Shown piece by piece: positions 1-7,116 of a stretch of DNA of 8,977 nt (positions are counted from its first letter, which is position 1; each line of letters begins with the position of its first letter). Made by a program: the position numbers and the translations under genes. Origin of the DNA: an uncultured Collinsella sp. (GTDB lineage Bacteria; Actinomycetota; Coriobacteriia; Coriobacteriales; Coriobacteriaceae); NCBI GenBank assembly GCA_900553935.1, contig USFK01000046.1, positions 1 through 8,977 on the forward strand, read 5' to 3'. Under the pieces are notes generated by a model. That model saw nothing but the letters and a program-made list of their open reading frames with translations, did no database searches and was not told where the DNA came from.

Positions 1-806
1 GTGCCGGTAACGTTTGAGTTCGATAATCGCGGCGATGTTGTTCCCGGCTCGTTTGCCTCGTTGATACCCACACGTCTGCCTTTGTCGAGCGCGCGCTCAA
101 TCATTGCCGTTGCTTCTTCGGCAATGGTTATGCTGACGCGTGTGTCTGCCGCCTGCCGCGCCTGCTTGTGGGCCGCGCGCGAACAGGCGAGCTCCGCGAC
201 CATGGTCTCCACGATGCCTTGCATATAGACGTGTCCGCCTACGGTACGGGCGCGTTCCTCGTTAATCCGACGCAGCGTGTGGCAGATGGCAGACGTCGCC
301 TCCTCGTGCCATGGCTCGGCAAACGCCTCGAAGATTCCCGCGAACTCGGTGGGATAGCGGTGCTCCAGTTCGTCAAAAAATCCAGGCAAAAAGAGCACCG
401 AGCGCGAGTGATAAAGCTGCCCTGCAAACAGCGGACTTAGCTCCTCGCCGCAGCTATCTTGGATAAAGCTGCACACCGCGCTGTTCGGCCACGGCCCGCG
501 CAGTGGCTTAAGGTTCGCAGGCGTTATGCCAGCCTTGGGCATGCATATGAGCGTGGGCGCGCTGACCTCGCTCACGCACGCGTACGGTTCGGGCGTGTAT
601 TCGGCTAGGTGCATGTTGTGCATCGGGGTAATGAAATGCTCCATGACGATGCAGGTGGGGGAAAGGGGCATGATCCATGCGCGTCCGTGCGCCCGATCGT
701 TTGCCACCTCACCGGTAAAGACGGCGCCCTTGCCGGAAAGCTGCAGGCCAAACTGCTCAAATTGCGGTGCGTAGAGCTCGGTTATATCGGTTGCTGCCCG
801 CCGCAT
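1..806 (-). CDS. AraC-family-like transcriptional regulator, partial at left edge, possibly frameshifted
   Basis: An uninterrupted minus-strand reading frame of 268 codons begins at ATG 806 and leaves the window at base 1. An in-frame TTG at 812 sits 6 nt after a GGAAGGGG ribosome site, whereas ATG 806 sits 12 nt after it, so TTG may be the true start. I see no membrane segment. Residues 1-200 look like the sensor half of an AraC regulator (a VLFLPGFFDEL stretch near residue 146). The segment at about 235-258 (EEATAMIERALDKGRRVGINE) resembles the run-up to an AraC DNA-binding domain. The expected first helix-turn-helix does not follow in frame. Another frame instead gives GKRAGNNIAAIIELKRYRH, which fits the conserved G-x-S-hydrophobic-xx-Y-I-xxxR part of that domain. 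The gene is divergent from the ABC pair, as ybtA is from ybtPQ. The family call is by eye. Confidence 0.6.
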   Translation of the reverse strand, partial: MRRAATDITELYAPQFEQFGLQLSGKGAVFTGEVANDRAHGRAWIMPLSPTCIVMEHFITPMHNMHLAEYTPEPYACVSEVSAPTLICMPKAGITPANLKPLRGPWPNSAVCSFIQDSCGEELSPLFAGQLYHSRSVLFLPGFFDELEHRYPTEFAGIFEAFAEPWHEEATSAICHTLRRINEERARTVGGHVYMQGIVETMVAELACSRAAHKQARQAADTRVSITIAEEATAMIERALDKGRRVGINEANEPGTTSPRLSNSNVTG

Positions 807-878
807 TTTCAAAAGCGTCCCCTTCCTTTGCGGAAACGTCCACGCCTGGCTCGATTGTGTGCCTCGGCTAACACGCCA

Positions 879-907
879 ATGATAAGTTTCTAACGGTTAA
901 CTCTCAA
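879..907 (-). promoter_or_regulatory. Promoter for the AraC-like regulator
   Basis: On the minus strand, TTGAGA (907-902) and TATCAT (884-879) are separated by 17 nt. Each matches the sigma-70 consensus at five of six positions. Transcription would start near 872, giving a leader of about 65 nt before the regulator start. The -35 element lies in the loop of the 887-918 inverted repeat, so a protein bound to the repeat would probably block this promoter. I see no equally good promoter for the ABC genes on the plus strand; TTGTGT (855-860) with TGATAA (880-885) has a 19-nt spacer and is weak. Confidence 0.5.
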
Positions 908-918
908 GCCGTTAGAAA
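887..918. promoter_or_regulatory. Perfect 10-bp inverted repeat, candidate operator or RBS-masking hairpin
   Basis: TTTCTAACGG (887-896) and CCGTTAGAAA (909-918) are exact reverse complements around a 12-base loop. As DNA, the dyad brackets the -35 element of the regulator promoter. As plus-strand RNA, its right arm takes in the first AAA of the AAAGGA ribosome site (916-921) of the ABC gene starting at 927. It could therefore act as an operator, as a translational switch, or as both. AraC proteins more often bind direct repeats, so the binding protein is not obvious. Confidence 0.55.
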
Positions 919-926
919 GGAATCTC

Positions 927-2753
927 ATGGCAAAGGGATCAAAAAGGGAAGGCGGCGGCATCGGCGAGCTGCTTGCATATGCCGGCGACCGTAAATTCCT
1001 AACATATTTGGGCATGGCTCTCTCGGCGCTCTCGCAGCTGCTGAGCTTTGGCCCGTACGTGTGTATCTGGTTTGTTGCGCGAGACCTTATCGCCGTGGCG
1101 CCTAACTGGAGCGAGGCCACCGACATCGCGATGTATGGTTGGTGGGCTGTGGGCTTTGCCCTGGCGAGCATTGTGGTTTATTTCGTGGGACTCATGTGTA
1201 CGCACCTATCCGCGTTTCGCTGCGCGTCCAATATCCGCAAGGCTACGAGCGAGCATCTGCTTAAGCTGCCGCTCGGCTACTTTGACACGCATGCCACCGG
1301 TGAGCTGCGCCGTATCGTAGACGGATGCGCCGCCTCAACCGAGACGCTGCTCGCACACATGCTACCCGATATCGCCGGCGCCACCGCCATGGTTGCAGGT
1401 CTGCTCGTGCTGCTTTTCGCCCTCGATTGGCGTTTGGGCGCGGCGTGCCTTATCTCGGTCGTCGTTTCGCTTGGCGCCATGGCTACCATGATGGGCGGCA
1501 AGGGCGGCGAGTTTATGAAGGCCTACATGGGCGCGCTGGTCAAGATGAACAAGACCGGTACCGAATACGTACGCGGCATTCCCGTGGTCAAGGTGTTTCA
1601 GCAGACGGTCTATTCCTTTAAGGCGTTCCACGACGCGATCGCCGAATACGCCGACATGGCGCAAAACTATTCGGGCACGTTCTGTCGAGGTCCGCAGGTA
1701 CTCAACCTTACCGCGCTCAATGGTCTTGTGGCATTCCTATTGCCCGTGGCGTTGCTGTTGGCGCCGGGCGAGACGGACTTCGCGCATTTTATGGCCAACT
1801 TCACGTTTTACGCGATATTTTCGGCCGTGGTGCCGACGGCCATGACCAAGCTCATGTTTGTGGGCGAGGCGTCTCAGATGAGTGCCGATTCGCTGGCTCG
1901 CATCCGAAGCGTCATGGATTCCAAGCAGCTCTCCGTGCCCGCTCAACCCAAGTACCCTGCCAGCAGCGACGTGCGATTTGAGGATGTGAGCTTTACCTAC
2001 GAGGGCGCCGAGGCGCCTGCCGTCAACCATGCGAGTTTTAGCGTTTCCGCGGGTAGTACCCTCGCGCTTGTGGGTCCTTCGGGAGGCGGCAAGTCAACCT
2101 GTGCAAGCCTGATCCCGCGTTTTTGGGATGTTTCCTCGGGTCGAGTGCTCGTAGGCGGTGTGGACGTTCGCGATATGGATCCGAACGAGCTTATGGACCA
2201 GGTCGCCTTCGTGTTCCAGACCAACCAGCTGTTCCGGCAAACACTTGCCGATAACGTGCGCGCCTCCAAGCCTACGGCCACTGACGACGAAGTGCGTGCG
2301 GCCCTCTCCGCAGCTCAGTGCGACGACATTGTGGCCAAGCTCCCACAGGGCATCAACACCATGCTCGGCGCCGGCGGAGCATATCTTTCGGGCGGCGAGG
2401 TCCAGCGCGTGGCACTCGCCCGCGCGATCCTTAAAGACGCTCCTATCGTGGTGCTCGATGAGGCCACGGCGTTTGCCGACCCCGAGAACGAGGCGCTCAT
2501 CCAGCGCGCCTTTAGCAAGCTGGCGGCGGGTCGCACGGTCATTATGATCGCGCACCGGCTTTCTACCGTGGTGGGGGCCGACAAGATCGTGGTGCTCAAC
2601 CAAGGTAGCGTGCAGGAGGCCGGCACCCATGCCGAGCTGCTGTCCCAAAAGGGTCTATACGCCAAGATGTGGGCCGAATACGAACAGGCCGCGAGCTGGA
2701 AAATCACTGCAGCGACCGCGGATGCCGCCGTCACGAAGGGAGGCGAGGCCTAA
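927..2753 (+). CDS. ABC transporter half-molecule, permease plus ATPase (first of pair)
   Basis: A 608-residue protein of normal length for a half-transporter. About six hydrophobic segments occupy residues 25-313 (roughly 25-55, 70-97, 144-165, 168-190, 258-280, 290-312). The ATPase domain follows: Walker A GPSGGGKST (383-391), Q-loop Q431, signature LSGGE (487-491), Walker B VVLDE with D511 and catalytic E512, and H-loop H543. All catalytic residues are present. After Walker B it reads ATAFADPEN rather than the common ATSALD. The fold is the type I exporter architecture; YbtP/YbtQ and IrtA/IrtB share it yet import siderophores. The divergent AraC-like regulator supports a similar metallophore role, but no biosynthesis genes are visible and a drug or peptide exporter is possible. 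The start is supported by AAAGGA 5 nt upstream. The TAA stop abuts the next ATG, implying translational coupling. Confidence 0.93.
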   Translation: MAKGSKREGGGIGELLAYAGDRKFLTYLGMALSALSQLLSFGPYVCIWFVARDLIAVAPNWSEATDIAMYGWWAVGFALASIVVYFVGLMCTHLSAFRCASNIRKATSEHLLKLPLGYFDTHATGELRRIVDGCAASTETLLAHMLPDIAGATAMVAGLLVLLFALDWRLGAACLISVVVSLGAMATMMGGKGGEFMKAYMGALVKMNKTGTEYVRGIPVVKVFQQTVYSFKAFHDAIAEYADMAQNYSGTFCRGPQVLNLTALNGLVAFLLPVALLLAPGETDFAHFMANFTFYAIFSAVVPTAMTKLMFVGEASQMSADSLARIRSVMDSKQLSVPAQPKYPASSDVRFEDVSFTYEGAEAPAVNHASFSVSAGSTLALVGPSGGGKSTCASLIPRFWDVSSGRVLVGGVDVRDMDPNELMDQVAFVFQTNQLFRQTLADNVRASKPTATDDEVRAALSAAQCDDIVAKLPQGINTMLGAGGAYLSGGEVQRVALARAILKDAPIVVLDEATAFADPENEALIQRAFSKLAAGRTVIMIAHRLSTVVGADKIVVLNQGSVQEAGTHAELLSQKGLYAKMWAEYEQAASWKITAATADAAVTKGGEA

Positions 2754-4511
2754 ATGTTCGCCTCATTCCAAAAGAAGTATTTCCTATCCGATAAAGGCGT
2801 CGCCGGCGTAAAACGCGGCATTTTCTGGACCACGCTCACTAATCTCATTACCATGGCCGGCATGGGCTTTTTATTCCTGGTTATGGCCGGCTTTGTCGAG
2901 CATCTCGCCAGCGGGGCTGACCTGCCGGATGCCCTGCCGATCGTGGGCGGCCTCCTGGTCTTTTTTGTGTTGCTCTTTGCCTCTAACTGGCAGCAGTATT
3001 ACTACACCTACTGCATCTTTTACGAGGAGTGCGGCAAGCAGCGCATGGGGATTGCCGAGCGCTTGCGCAAACTGCCGTTGTCGTTTTTCGGCCGTCGTGA
3101 TCTGGCCGATCTAACCGAAACCATCATGGGCGACGTTCAGACTATGGAGCACGCCTACAGCCACGTGCTGGGAGAGCTTTGGGGTGCCGTCATCGCAAGC
3201 GCCATTGTGTTCGTGGCGTCGCTGCTCTTTTGCTGGCAGCTGGCGATCGCGGCGTTTTGGAGCGTTCCCGTGGCCTTTGCCGTGCTGTATCTAACACGCG
3301 GCCCCATGACCCCGGTGTTCGACCGTGTGCGCGCCGAGAAGGTCAAGGTCACCGAGGCGATCCAGGAGACGCTCGACTGCGTGCGCGAGATTCGCGCCAC
3401 CAACCAGGAGGCCCATTATCTTGAGGGGCTTAACGCCGTGATCGATGCCGAGGAGCGCGAGACCACCAAAGGCGAGCTCGCCAACGGGCTTTTGGTCAAC
3501 TCCGCCTTTGCCATCCTGCGCCTGGGGATAGCCACCACGTTGGTCACGGGCGCCACGATGGTCGCCTCCGGGCAGGTCGACTTTTTGGTGATGTTTGCCT
3601 TCCTGCTTATGGTGAGCCGTATCTACGCGCCGTTTGATCAGGCCCTTATGCTCGTGTCGGAGCTGTTTGTCGCCGAGTCGTCGGCCAAGCGCATGCGCTC
3701 CATCATGGAAGAGCCCGTGGCGCGGGGCAGCGAGCAGTTTGAGCCCGTAGGTCATGACGTGGTGTTTGATCATGTGGCATTTGGCTATGGTGCGGGCGAG
3801 GACGGCCGCGCCGGCGAGAAAGTTCTTACCGATGTGAGCTTTACCGCCAAGGAAGGCGAAGTTACGGCGCTGGTCGGTCCTTCGGGTTCCGGTAAGTCTA
3901 CGGTGAGCCGCCTGGCCGCGCGTTTTTGGGATGCCACCGAAGGCACGGTCACCGTGGGTGGCGTGGATGTTGCGAGCGTTGATCCCGAGGTACTGCTGCG
4001 CGACTACGCCATTGTGTTCCAAGACGTGCTGCTCTTTGACGACACGGTGATGGGAAACATCCGTCTTGGTCGTCGCGATGCCACCGATGAGGAAGTGCTT
4101 GCTGCCGCGCGTGCCGCCAACTGCGACGAGTTTGTGAGCCGCATGCCGCAGGGCTATGACACCATGATCGGCGAGAACGGCTCCAAGCTGTCCGGCGGCG
4201 AGCGCCAGCGCATCTCCATCGCCCGCGCGCTGCTCAAAGATGCGCCGATTGTGTTGCTGGACGAGGCGACGGCGAGTTTGGATGTGGAGAACGAGACCGT
4301 GGTGCAGCAGGCGCTCTCCCGCCTGCTCGCAGGAAAGACAGTTATCGTGATCGCCCACCGTATGCGCACGGTAGAAAATGCCGATAAGATCGTTGTACTC
4401 AAGGATGGTGTGGTTGCCGAGCAGGGCACTCCGGCGCAGCTCAAGGCGGCAGGTGGAGAATTCGCCCGCATGGTTGCGCTGCAAAAGGAAGCGGCTGCCT
4501 GGCAGCTGTAA
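2754..4511 (+). CDS. ABC transporter half-molecule, permease plus ATPase (second of pair)
   Basis: A 585-residue partner of the preceding protein with the same order of domains. Hydrophobic segments lie at about 23-48, 62-85, 138-160, 162-181, 246-271 and 276-298. The ATPase domain has Walker A GPSGSGKST (375-383), Q423, signature LSGGE (479-483), Walker B VLLDE with D503 and E504, and H535. The D-loop is the more usual ATASLDVEN. Both ATPase sites of the presumed heterodimer therefore look active, unlike exporter pairs with one degenerate site. The ATG directly follows the TAA of the first gene, and a GGGAGG ribosome site lies inside the end of that gene. The two are almost certainly one transcript and one complex in the cytoplasmic membrane. 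The substrate is not determined by the sequence; metallophore uptake is inferred from layout only. Confidence 0.93.
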   Translation: MFASFQKKYFLSDKGVAGVKRGIFWTTLTNLITMAGMGFLFLVMAGFVEHLASGADLPDALPIVGGLLVFFVLLFASNWQQYYYTYCIFYEECGKQRMGIAERLRKLPLSFFGRRDLADLTETIMGDVQTMEHAYSHVLGELWGAVIASAIVFVASLLFCWQLAIAAFWSVPVAFAVLYLTRGPMTPVFDRVRAEKVKVTEAIQETLDCVREIRATNQEAHYLEGLNAVIDAEERETTKGELANGLLVNSAFAILRLGIATTLVTGATMVASGQVDFLVMFAFLLMVSRIYAPFDQALMLVSELFVAESSAKRMRSIMEEPVARGSEQFEPVGHDVVFDHVAFGYGAGEDGRAGEKVLTDVSFTAKEGEVTALVGPSGSGKSTVSRLAARFWDATEGTVTVGGVDVASVDPEVLLRDYAIVFQDVLLFDDTVMGNIRLGRRDATDEEVLAAARAANCDEFVSRMPQGYDTMIGENGSKLSGGERQRISIARALLKDAPIVLLDEATASLDVENETVVQQALSRLLAGKTVIVIAHRMRTVENADKIVVLKDGVVAEQGTPAQLKAAGGEFARMVALQKEAAAWQL

Positions 4512-4516
4512 GAAGG

Positions 4517-4539
4517 GGCAAAGGAACAGTCCCTTTGTC
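4517..4539 (+). other. Short hairpin after the ABC operon, possible weak terminator
   Basis: GGCAAAGG (4517-4524) pairs with CCTTTGTC (4532-4539) through eight base pairs, one of them G-U, around a 7-base loop. It lies 5 nt past the stop of the second ABC gene, where a terminator is expected, but no T run follows. It could be a Rho-linked end, a 3' protective hairpin, or a dispersed intergenic element. It ends 3 nt before the next promoter. Confidence 0.35.
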
Positions 4540-4542
4540 ACA

Positions 4543-4571
4543 TTGACAATCGGTTACTCCGCATCGTTAAT
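4543..4571 (+). promoter_or_regulatory. Promoter for the DUF6110/P-type ATPase operon
   Basis: A perfect TTGACA (-35) at 4543-4548 is followed after 17 nt by GTTAAT (4566-4571), which matches the -10 consensus at four of six positions. Transcription would begin near 4578, just before the 4580-4597 palindrome, leaving a leader of about 130 nt. This suggests that the ATPase operon is controlled separately from the ABC genes. Confidence 0.5.
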
Positions 4572-4579
4572 TTTCAAAA

Positions 4580-4597
4580 GGTTAGCCATGGCTGACC
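4580..4597. promoter_or_regulatory. Near-perfect 18-bp palindrome, candidate metalloregulator operator
   Basis: The element GGTTAGCCATGGCTGACC is palindromic except at one base pair. It lies at the expected transcription start of the ATPase operon, a good position for a repressor. The outer parts (AGGTTAG and CTGACCT) resemble DtxR/IdeR half-sites, but here they are 6 bp apart instead of 1 bp, so a different DtxR/MntR-type protein or another regulator is possible. No regulator gene of that family is in the window. Confidence 0.45.
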
Positions 4598-4632
4598 TAG
4601 ATAGTTAGATAGAATTAAGGTATTTCAAAAGC

Positions 4633-4691
4633 GTGCTCGAGCTAACTGATGAACTCGGGTGCTAAGGCACCATGCCGCGCCCCATGCGGCA
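4633..4691 (+). promoter_or_regulatory. Structured leader with competing hairpins
   Basis: Three hairpins can be drawn. Hairpin A pairs 4633-4641 with 4654-4662 (nine pairs, three of them G-U). Hairpin B is GGTGC-TAAG-GCACC (4658-4671), perfect with a 4-base loop. Hairpin C pairs TGCCGC (4673-4678) with GCGGCA (4686-4691). A and B share 4658-4662 and cannot form together. Hairpin C ends 2 nt before the AGGGAG ribosome site (4694-4699). This could be an attenuator or riboswitch-like control; I recognise no known class. Confidence 0.35.
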
Positions 4692-4706
4692 AAAGGGAGA
4701 AGCAAC

Positions 4707-4952
4707 ATGAAGAAGTCGACGTTTAACACCCTGCTTGTTGGTGGCGGTTTTCTGCTTGGCACGGCCGGCATCAAGCTGCTTACCAGCGCTCCGGTCAAGA
4801 ATGCCTGCGTGCAGGGTATTGCGTGCGGTATGCGCATCAAGAACGGCTACCAGGACATGGTCGAGCAGGCCAAGGCTAATGTCGACGACATGGTTGCCGA
4901 GGCTGCTTACATCACCCAGAGCGAGGCCGCCGCGGACAACGCAGCTGAGTAG
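4707..4952 (+). CDS. DUF6110-type small membrane protein, PacL-like partner of the metal ATPase
   Basis: An 81-residue protein. The start is ATG 4707, 7 nt after AGGGAG. An in-frame GTG at 4659 would add a 16-residue His-containing leader but has no ribosome site and lies in the hairpin region. Residues 6-26 form one glycine-rich hydrophobic helix (VGGGFLLGTAGIKLL). The rest looks helical and charged, with a low-complexity Ala/Glu tail. I recognise it as DUF6110, which in my recollection sits beside heavy-metal ATPases in gut Actinobacteria and Firmicutes. By eye, the order of one membrane helix, an AP-V-x-A segment and a helix rich in A, E, K and V resembles mycobacterial DUF1490/PacL proteins, which bind and stabilise P-type ATPases. 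It lacks the His-rich metal-binding end of PacL1. It ends 18 nt before the ATPase gene, so it probably acts as that protein's scaffold or chaperone (inference). Confidence 0.75.
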   Translation: MKKSTFNTLLVGGGFLLGTAGIKLLTSAPVKNACVQGIACGMRIKNGYQDMVEQAKANVDDMVAEAAYITQSEAAADNAAE

Positions 4953-4970
4953 CGCTTCCAGGCACAAACT

Positions 4971-7046
4971 ATGAGATTCTCGATTATCAGCGAGATCCCC
5001 GGCAGGACCCGCCTCCAGTTGGCGGGTCCTGTGCCAGAGAGCGATCTCGATGCGCTTCTTAAGCTTGGTGGCGACATCGACGGCGTGCGCAAGGTGCGCG
5101 TGTATGGCCGCATTGGCCAGATGGCGCTGGAGTACGACGAGCCGCGACGCGATGCCGTGCTGGCCGCCGTCGGTGCGCTCGACGCTCAGGCCATTGCCGA
5201 CGCAAAGACGGGCTACGTGATACAACTCGAGCCGCGCAAGCACAAGCTCGTCATGGATCTTGCCACACTTGTCGGCGCCCACTACGCACGTCGCTGGTTT
5301 TTGCCCACGCCCCTGCGTGTGGTGTTTGTCGTGGCCGGTTACATGACCTTTTTGCGCGCCGCCCTCCGTGAGCTCGCGCAGCCGCGCCTGACCGTTCCCG
5401 TGCTCGACGCTTCGGCCATCGGCATTTCGTTCGTCAAGCGTGATGTCGACACCGCGGGCCAGACGATGTTCCTGCTCAACGTGGGCGAGCTGCTCGAGGA
5501 CTACACCCGCGCCATGAGTGAAAACGAGCTCATCAACTCGCTGCTCGATGTGCCCGACAAGGCGCAAAAGGTTGTTGGCGACACCGAGGTAAGCGTTGCC
5601 GCGACCGAGCTTGAGCCCGGCGATCTGGTCGCCGTGCGCACCGGCATGTCCATCTGCATCGACGGTGTTGTCGAGCAGGGGAGCGCTATGGTCAACCAGG
5701 CGACCCTGACCGGCGAGCCGCTGGCCGTCGAGCGCAGCGTGGGCGACGACGTGTTCGCCGGTACCGTCGTGGAAGACGGCGGCATCTTGGTGCGCGTGCG
5801 CGCCAATACGGCGCAAACCAAACTGCGCTCAATCGTCTCGCTCGTGCAGACGGCCGACTCGCTCAAGTCCGAGGGCCAGTCGCATATGGAGGACCTTGCC
5901 AACAAGATCGTCCCGTGGAACTTCCTGCTCGCGGGCCTAGTTGCGCTTACTACCCGCAGCCTCATCAAGACCTCGGCGGCACTGATGGTCGACTACTCGT
6001 GCGCACTCAAGCTCACGGGTTCCGTTGCCGTCATGACCGCTATGAGCGATGCTGCCAAGATGGGCGTCATGGTCAAGGGCGCGAAGTACTTTGAGTCGTT
6101 TGCCAAGGCCGACACCATTGTCTTTGATAAGACCGGCACGCTCACCGAGGCGCAGCCGCGTCTTGCCTGCGTACTCACCACCGATGGCTGGAGCGAGGAT
6201 GAGGTCCTGCGCCTTTCCGCTTGCCTGGAGGAGCATTTCCCGCATCCGGTGGCGCGCGCCGTGGTCAATGCGGCATGCGAGCGCGAGCTCGAGCACCGCG
6301 AGCGCCATGCCGCTGTCGAGTACATCGTGGCGCACGGCATCGCTTCGTCCATTGAAGGACGTCGCGCCATCATCGGTTCCGCGCACTTTGTATTTGAGGA
6401 CGAGGGCGCACAGCTCGAATCCGACATCAAGGAGCGCATTGAGTCCCAGATGCAGGGCCTGTCGCCGCTGTATCTGGCGGTCGATGGAAAGGTCGTCGGC
6501 GTGCTCGGCATCGAAGATCCGCTCAAGCCTGGGGTCCGTGAGGCCATCGCCGACCTGCATGCGCTGGGCGTCAAGCATGTCGTTATGCTCACGGGCGATT
6601 CCGAGCGCACGGCCGAGCGCATTGCGCGCGAGGCGGGTGTCGACGAGTTTAAGGCCGAACTGCTGCCCGAGGACAAGTACGCCTATGTGGAACGCATTAA
6701 GAGCGAGGGGCGCCATGTTGCCATGGTGGGCGACGGCGTCAACGATTCGCCGGCGCTCGGTTTGGCCGACGTGGGCCTGGCCATGGGTGGCGGAAGCGAC
6801 ATCGCCAAGGAAGTCGCCGATATCATCCTGACCGATACGGATCTGGCCGCGATCGTGCGCCTGCGCCGCATGAGTCAGGGTCTCATCGACCGTCTGACGA
6901 GTTCGTATTCCAAGGTGATGCTCACCAACTCGGCGCTGTTGGCATTGGGTATTACCGGCATGATCACTCCGCAGACGTCGTCACTGCTGCACAACGGCTC
7001 AACGATCGCCTACAGCCTGGGCAACGCAAAGGCGTACCTGCGTTAG
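4971..7046 (+). CDS. P1B-type heavy-metal-translocating P-type ATPase
   Basis: A 691-residue membrane pump that uses ATP to move a metal cation. Residues 1-70 look like an HMA_2-type domain (IPGRTRL at 9-15) without a CxxC metal site. The core motifs are complete: TGEP (247-250), phosphorylation site DKTGTLT (386-392, Asp386), the P1B HP motif (His425-Pro426), TGDS (541-544) and GDGVND (587-592). The metal-site helix, which reads CPC in copper and zinc pumps, is DYSCALKLTG (341-350), so the metal cannot be assigned from standard motifs. The last about 40 residues form the usual C-terminal membrane pair. The start has only a weak AGG 9 nt upstream, suggesting coupling to the small gene before it. 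Mycobacterial CtpC with PacL1 is the closest paired system I can name. Export of zinc, manganese or another divalent metal is plausible. Confidence 0.92.
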   Translation: MRFSIISEIPGRTRLQLAGPVPESDLDALLKLGGDIDGVRKVRVYGRIGQMALEYDEPRRDAVLAAVGALDAQAIADAKTGYVIQLEPRKHKLVMDLATLVGAHYARRWFLPTPLRVVFVVAGYMTFLRAALRELAQPRLTVPVLDASAIGISFVKRDVDTAGQTMFLLNVGELLEDYTRAMSENELINSLLDVPDKAQKVVGDTEVSVAATELEPGDLVAVRTGMSICIDGVVEQGSAMVNQATLTGEPLAVERSVGDDVFAGTVVEDGGILVRVRANTAQTKLRSIVSLVQTADSLKSEGQSHMEDLANKIVPWNFLLAGLVALTTRSLIKTSAALMVDYSCALKLTGSVAVMTAMSDAAKMGVMVKGAKYFESFAKADTIVFDKTGTLTEAQPRLACVLTTDGWSEDEVLRLSACLEEHFPHPVARAVVNAACERELEHRERHAAVEYIVAHGIASSIEGRRAIIGSAHFVFEDEGAQLESDIKERIESQMQGLSPLYLAVDGKVVGVLGIEDPLKPGVREAIADLHALGVKHVVMLTGDSERTAERIAREAGVDEFKAELLPEDKYAYVERIKSEGRHVAMVGDGVNDSPALGLADVGLAMGGGSDIAKEVADIILTDTDLAAIVRLRRMSQGLIDRLTSSYSKVMLTNSALLALGITGMITPQTSSLLHNGSTIAYSLGNAKAYLR

Positions 7047-7070
7047 CAGACGTGTTCGCCCACGTTATCT

Positions 7071-7116
7071 GGCCTGCGCCCAGACGGCATCGGTGTCGTC
7101 CGGGCGCAGGCCTTTT
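7071..7116 (+). terminator. Rho-independent terminator of the ATPase operon
   Basis: GGCCTGCGCCC (7071-7081) and GGGCGCAGGCC (7102-7112) form a perfect 11-bp stem. An inner GACG/CGTC stem (7083-7086 with 7097-7100) extends it, and TTTT follows (7113-7116). It starts 25 nt after the ATPase stop. The descending arm and T tract overlap the ribosome site and start of the PIN gene. Confidence 0.85.

Noticed and set aside
3291..4541. A 416-codon minus-strand open frame opposite the second ABC gene
   Set aside because: It lies opposite a gene with complete ABC motifs, its product is His/Gly/Arg-rich with no domain, and it reflects GC-rich codon bias.
4659..4706. A GTG start adding a His-containing leader to the DUF6110 protein
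   Set aside because: A metal-binding leader would be attractive, but GTG 4659 has no ribosome site, the bases form hairpins B and C, and ATG 4707 has a good AGGGAG site.
4662..5816. A 384-codon minus-strand open frame opposite the small gene and the ATPase
   Set aside because: Antisense of two well-supported genes, with no recognisable domain and the same composition as other GC-rich antisense frames.
7052..7114. A GTG start giving the PIN protein 21 extra residues
   Set aside because: These residues are encoded by the terminator stem and are Arg/Pro-rich; the PIN fold starts at RLDANVW.
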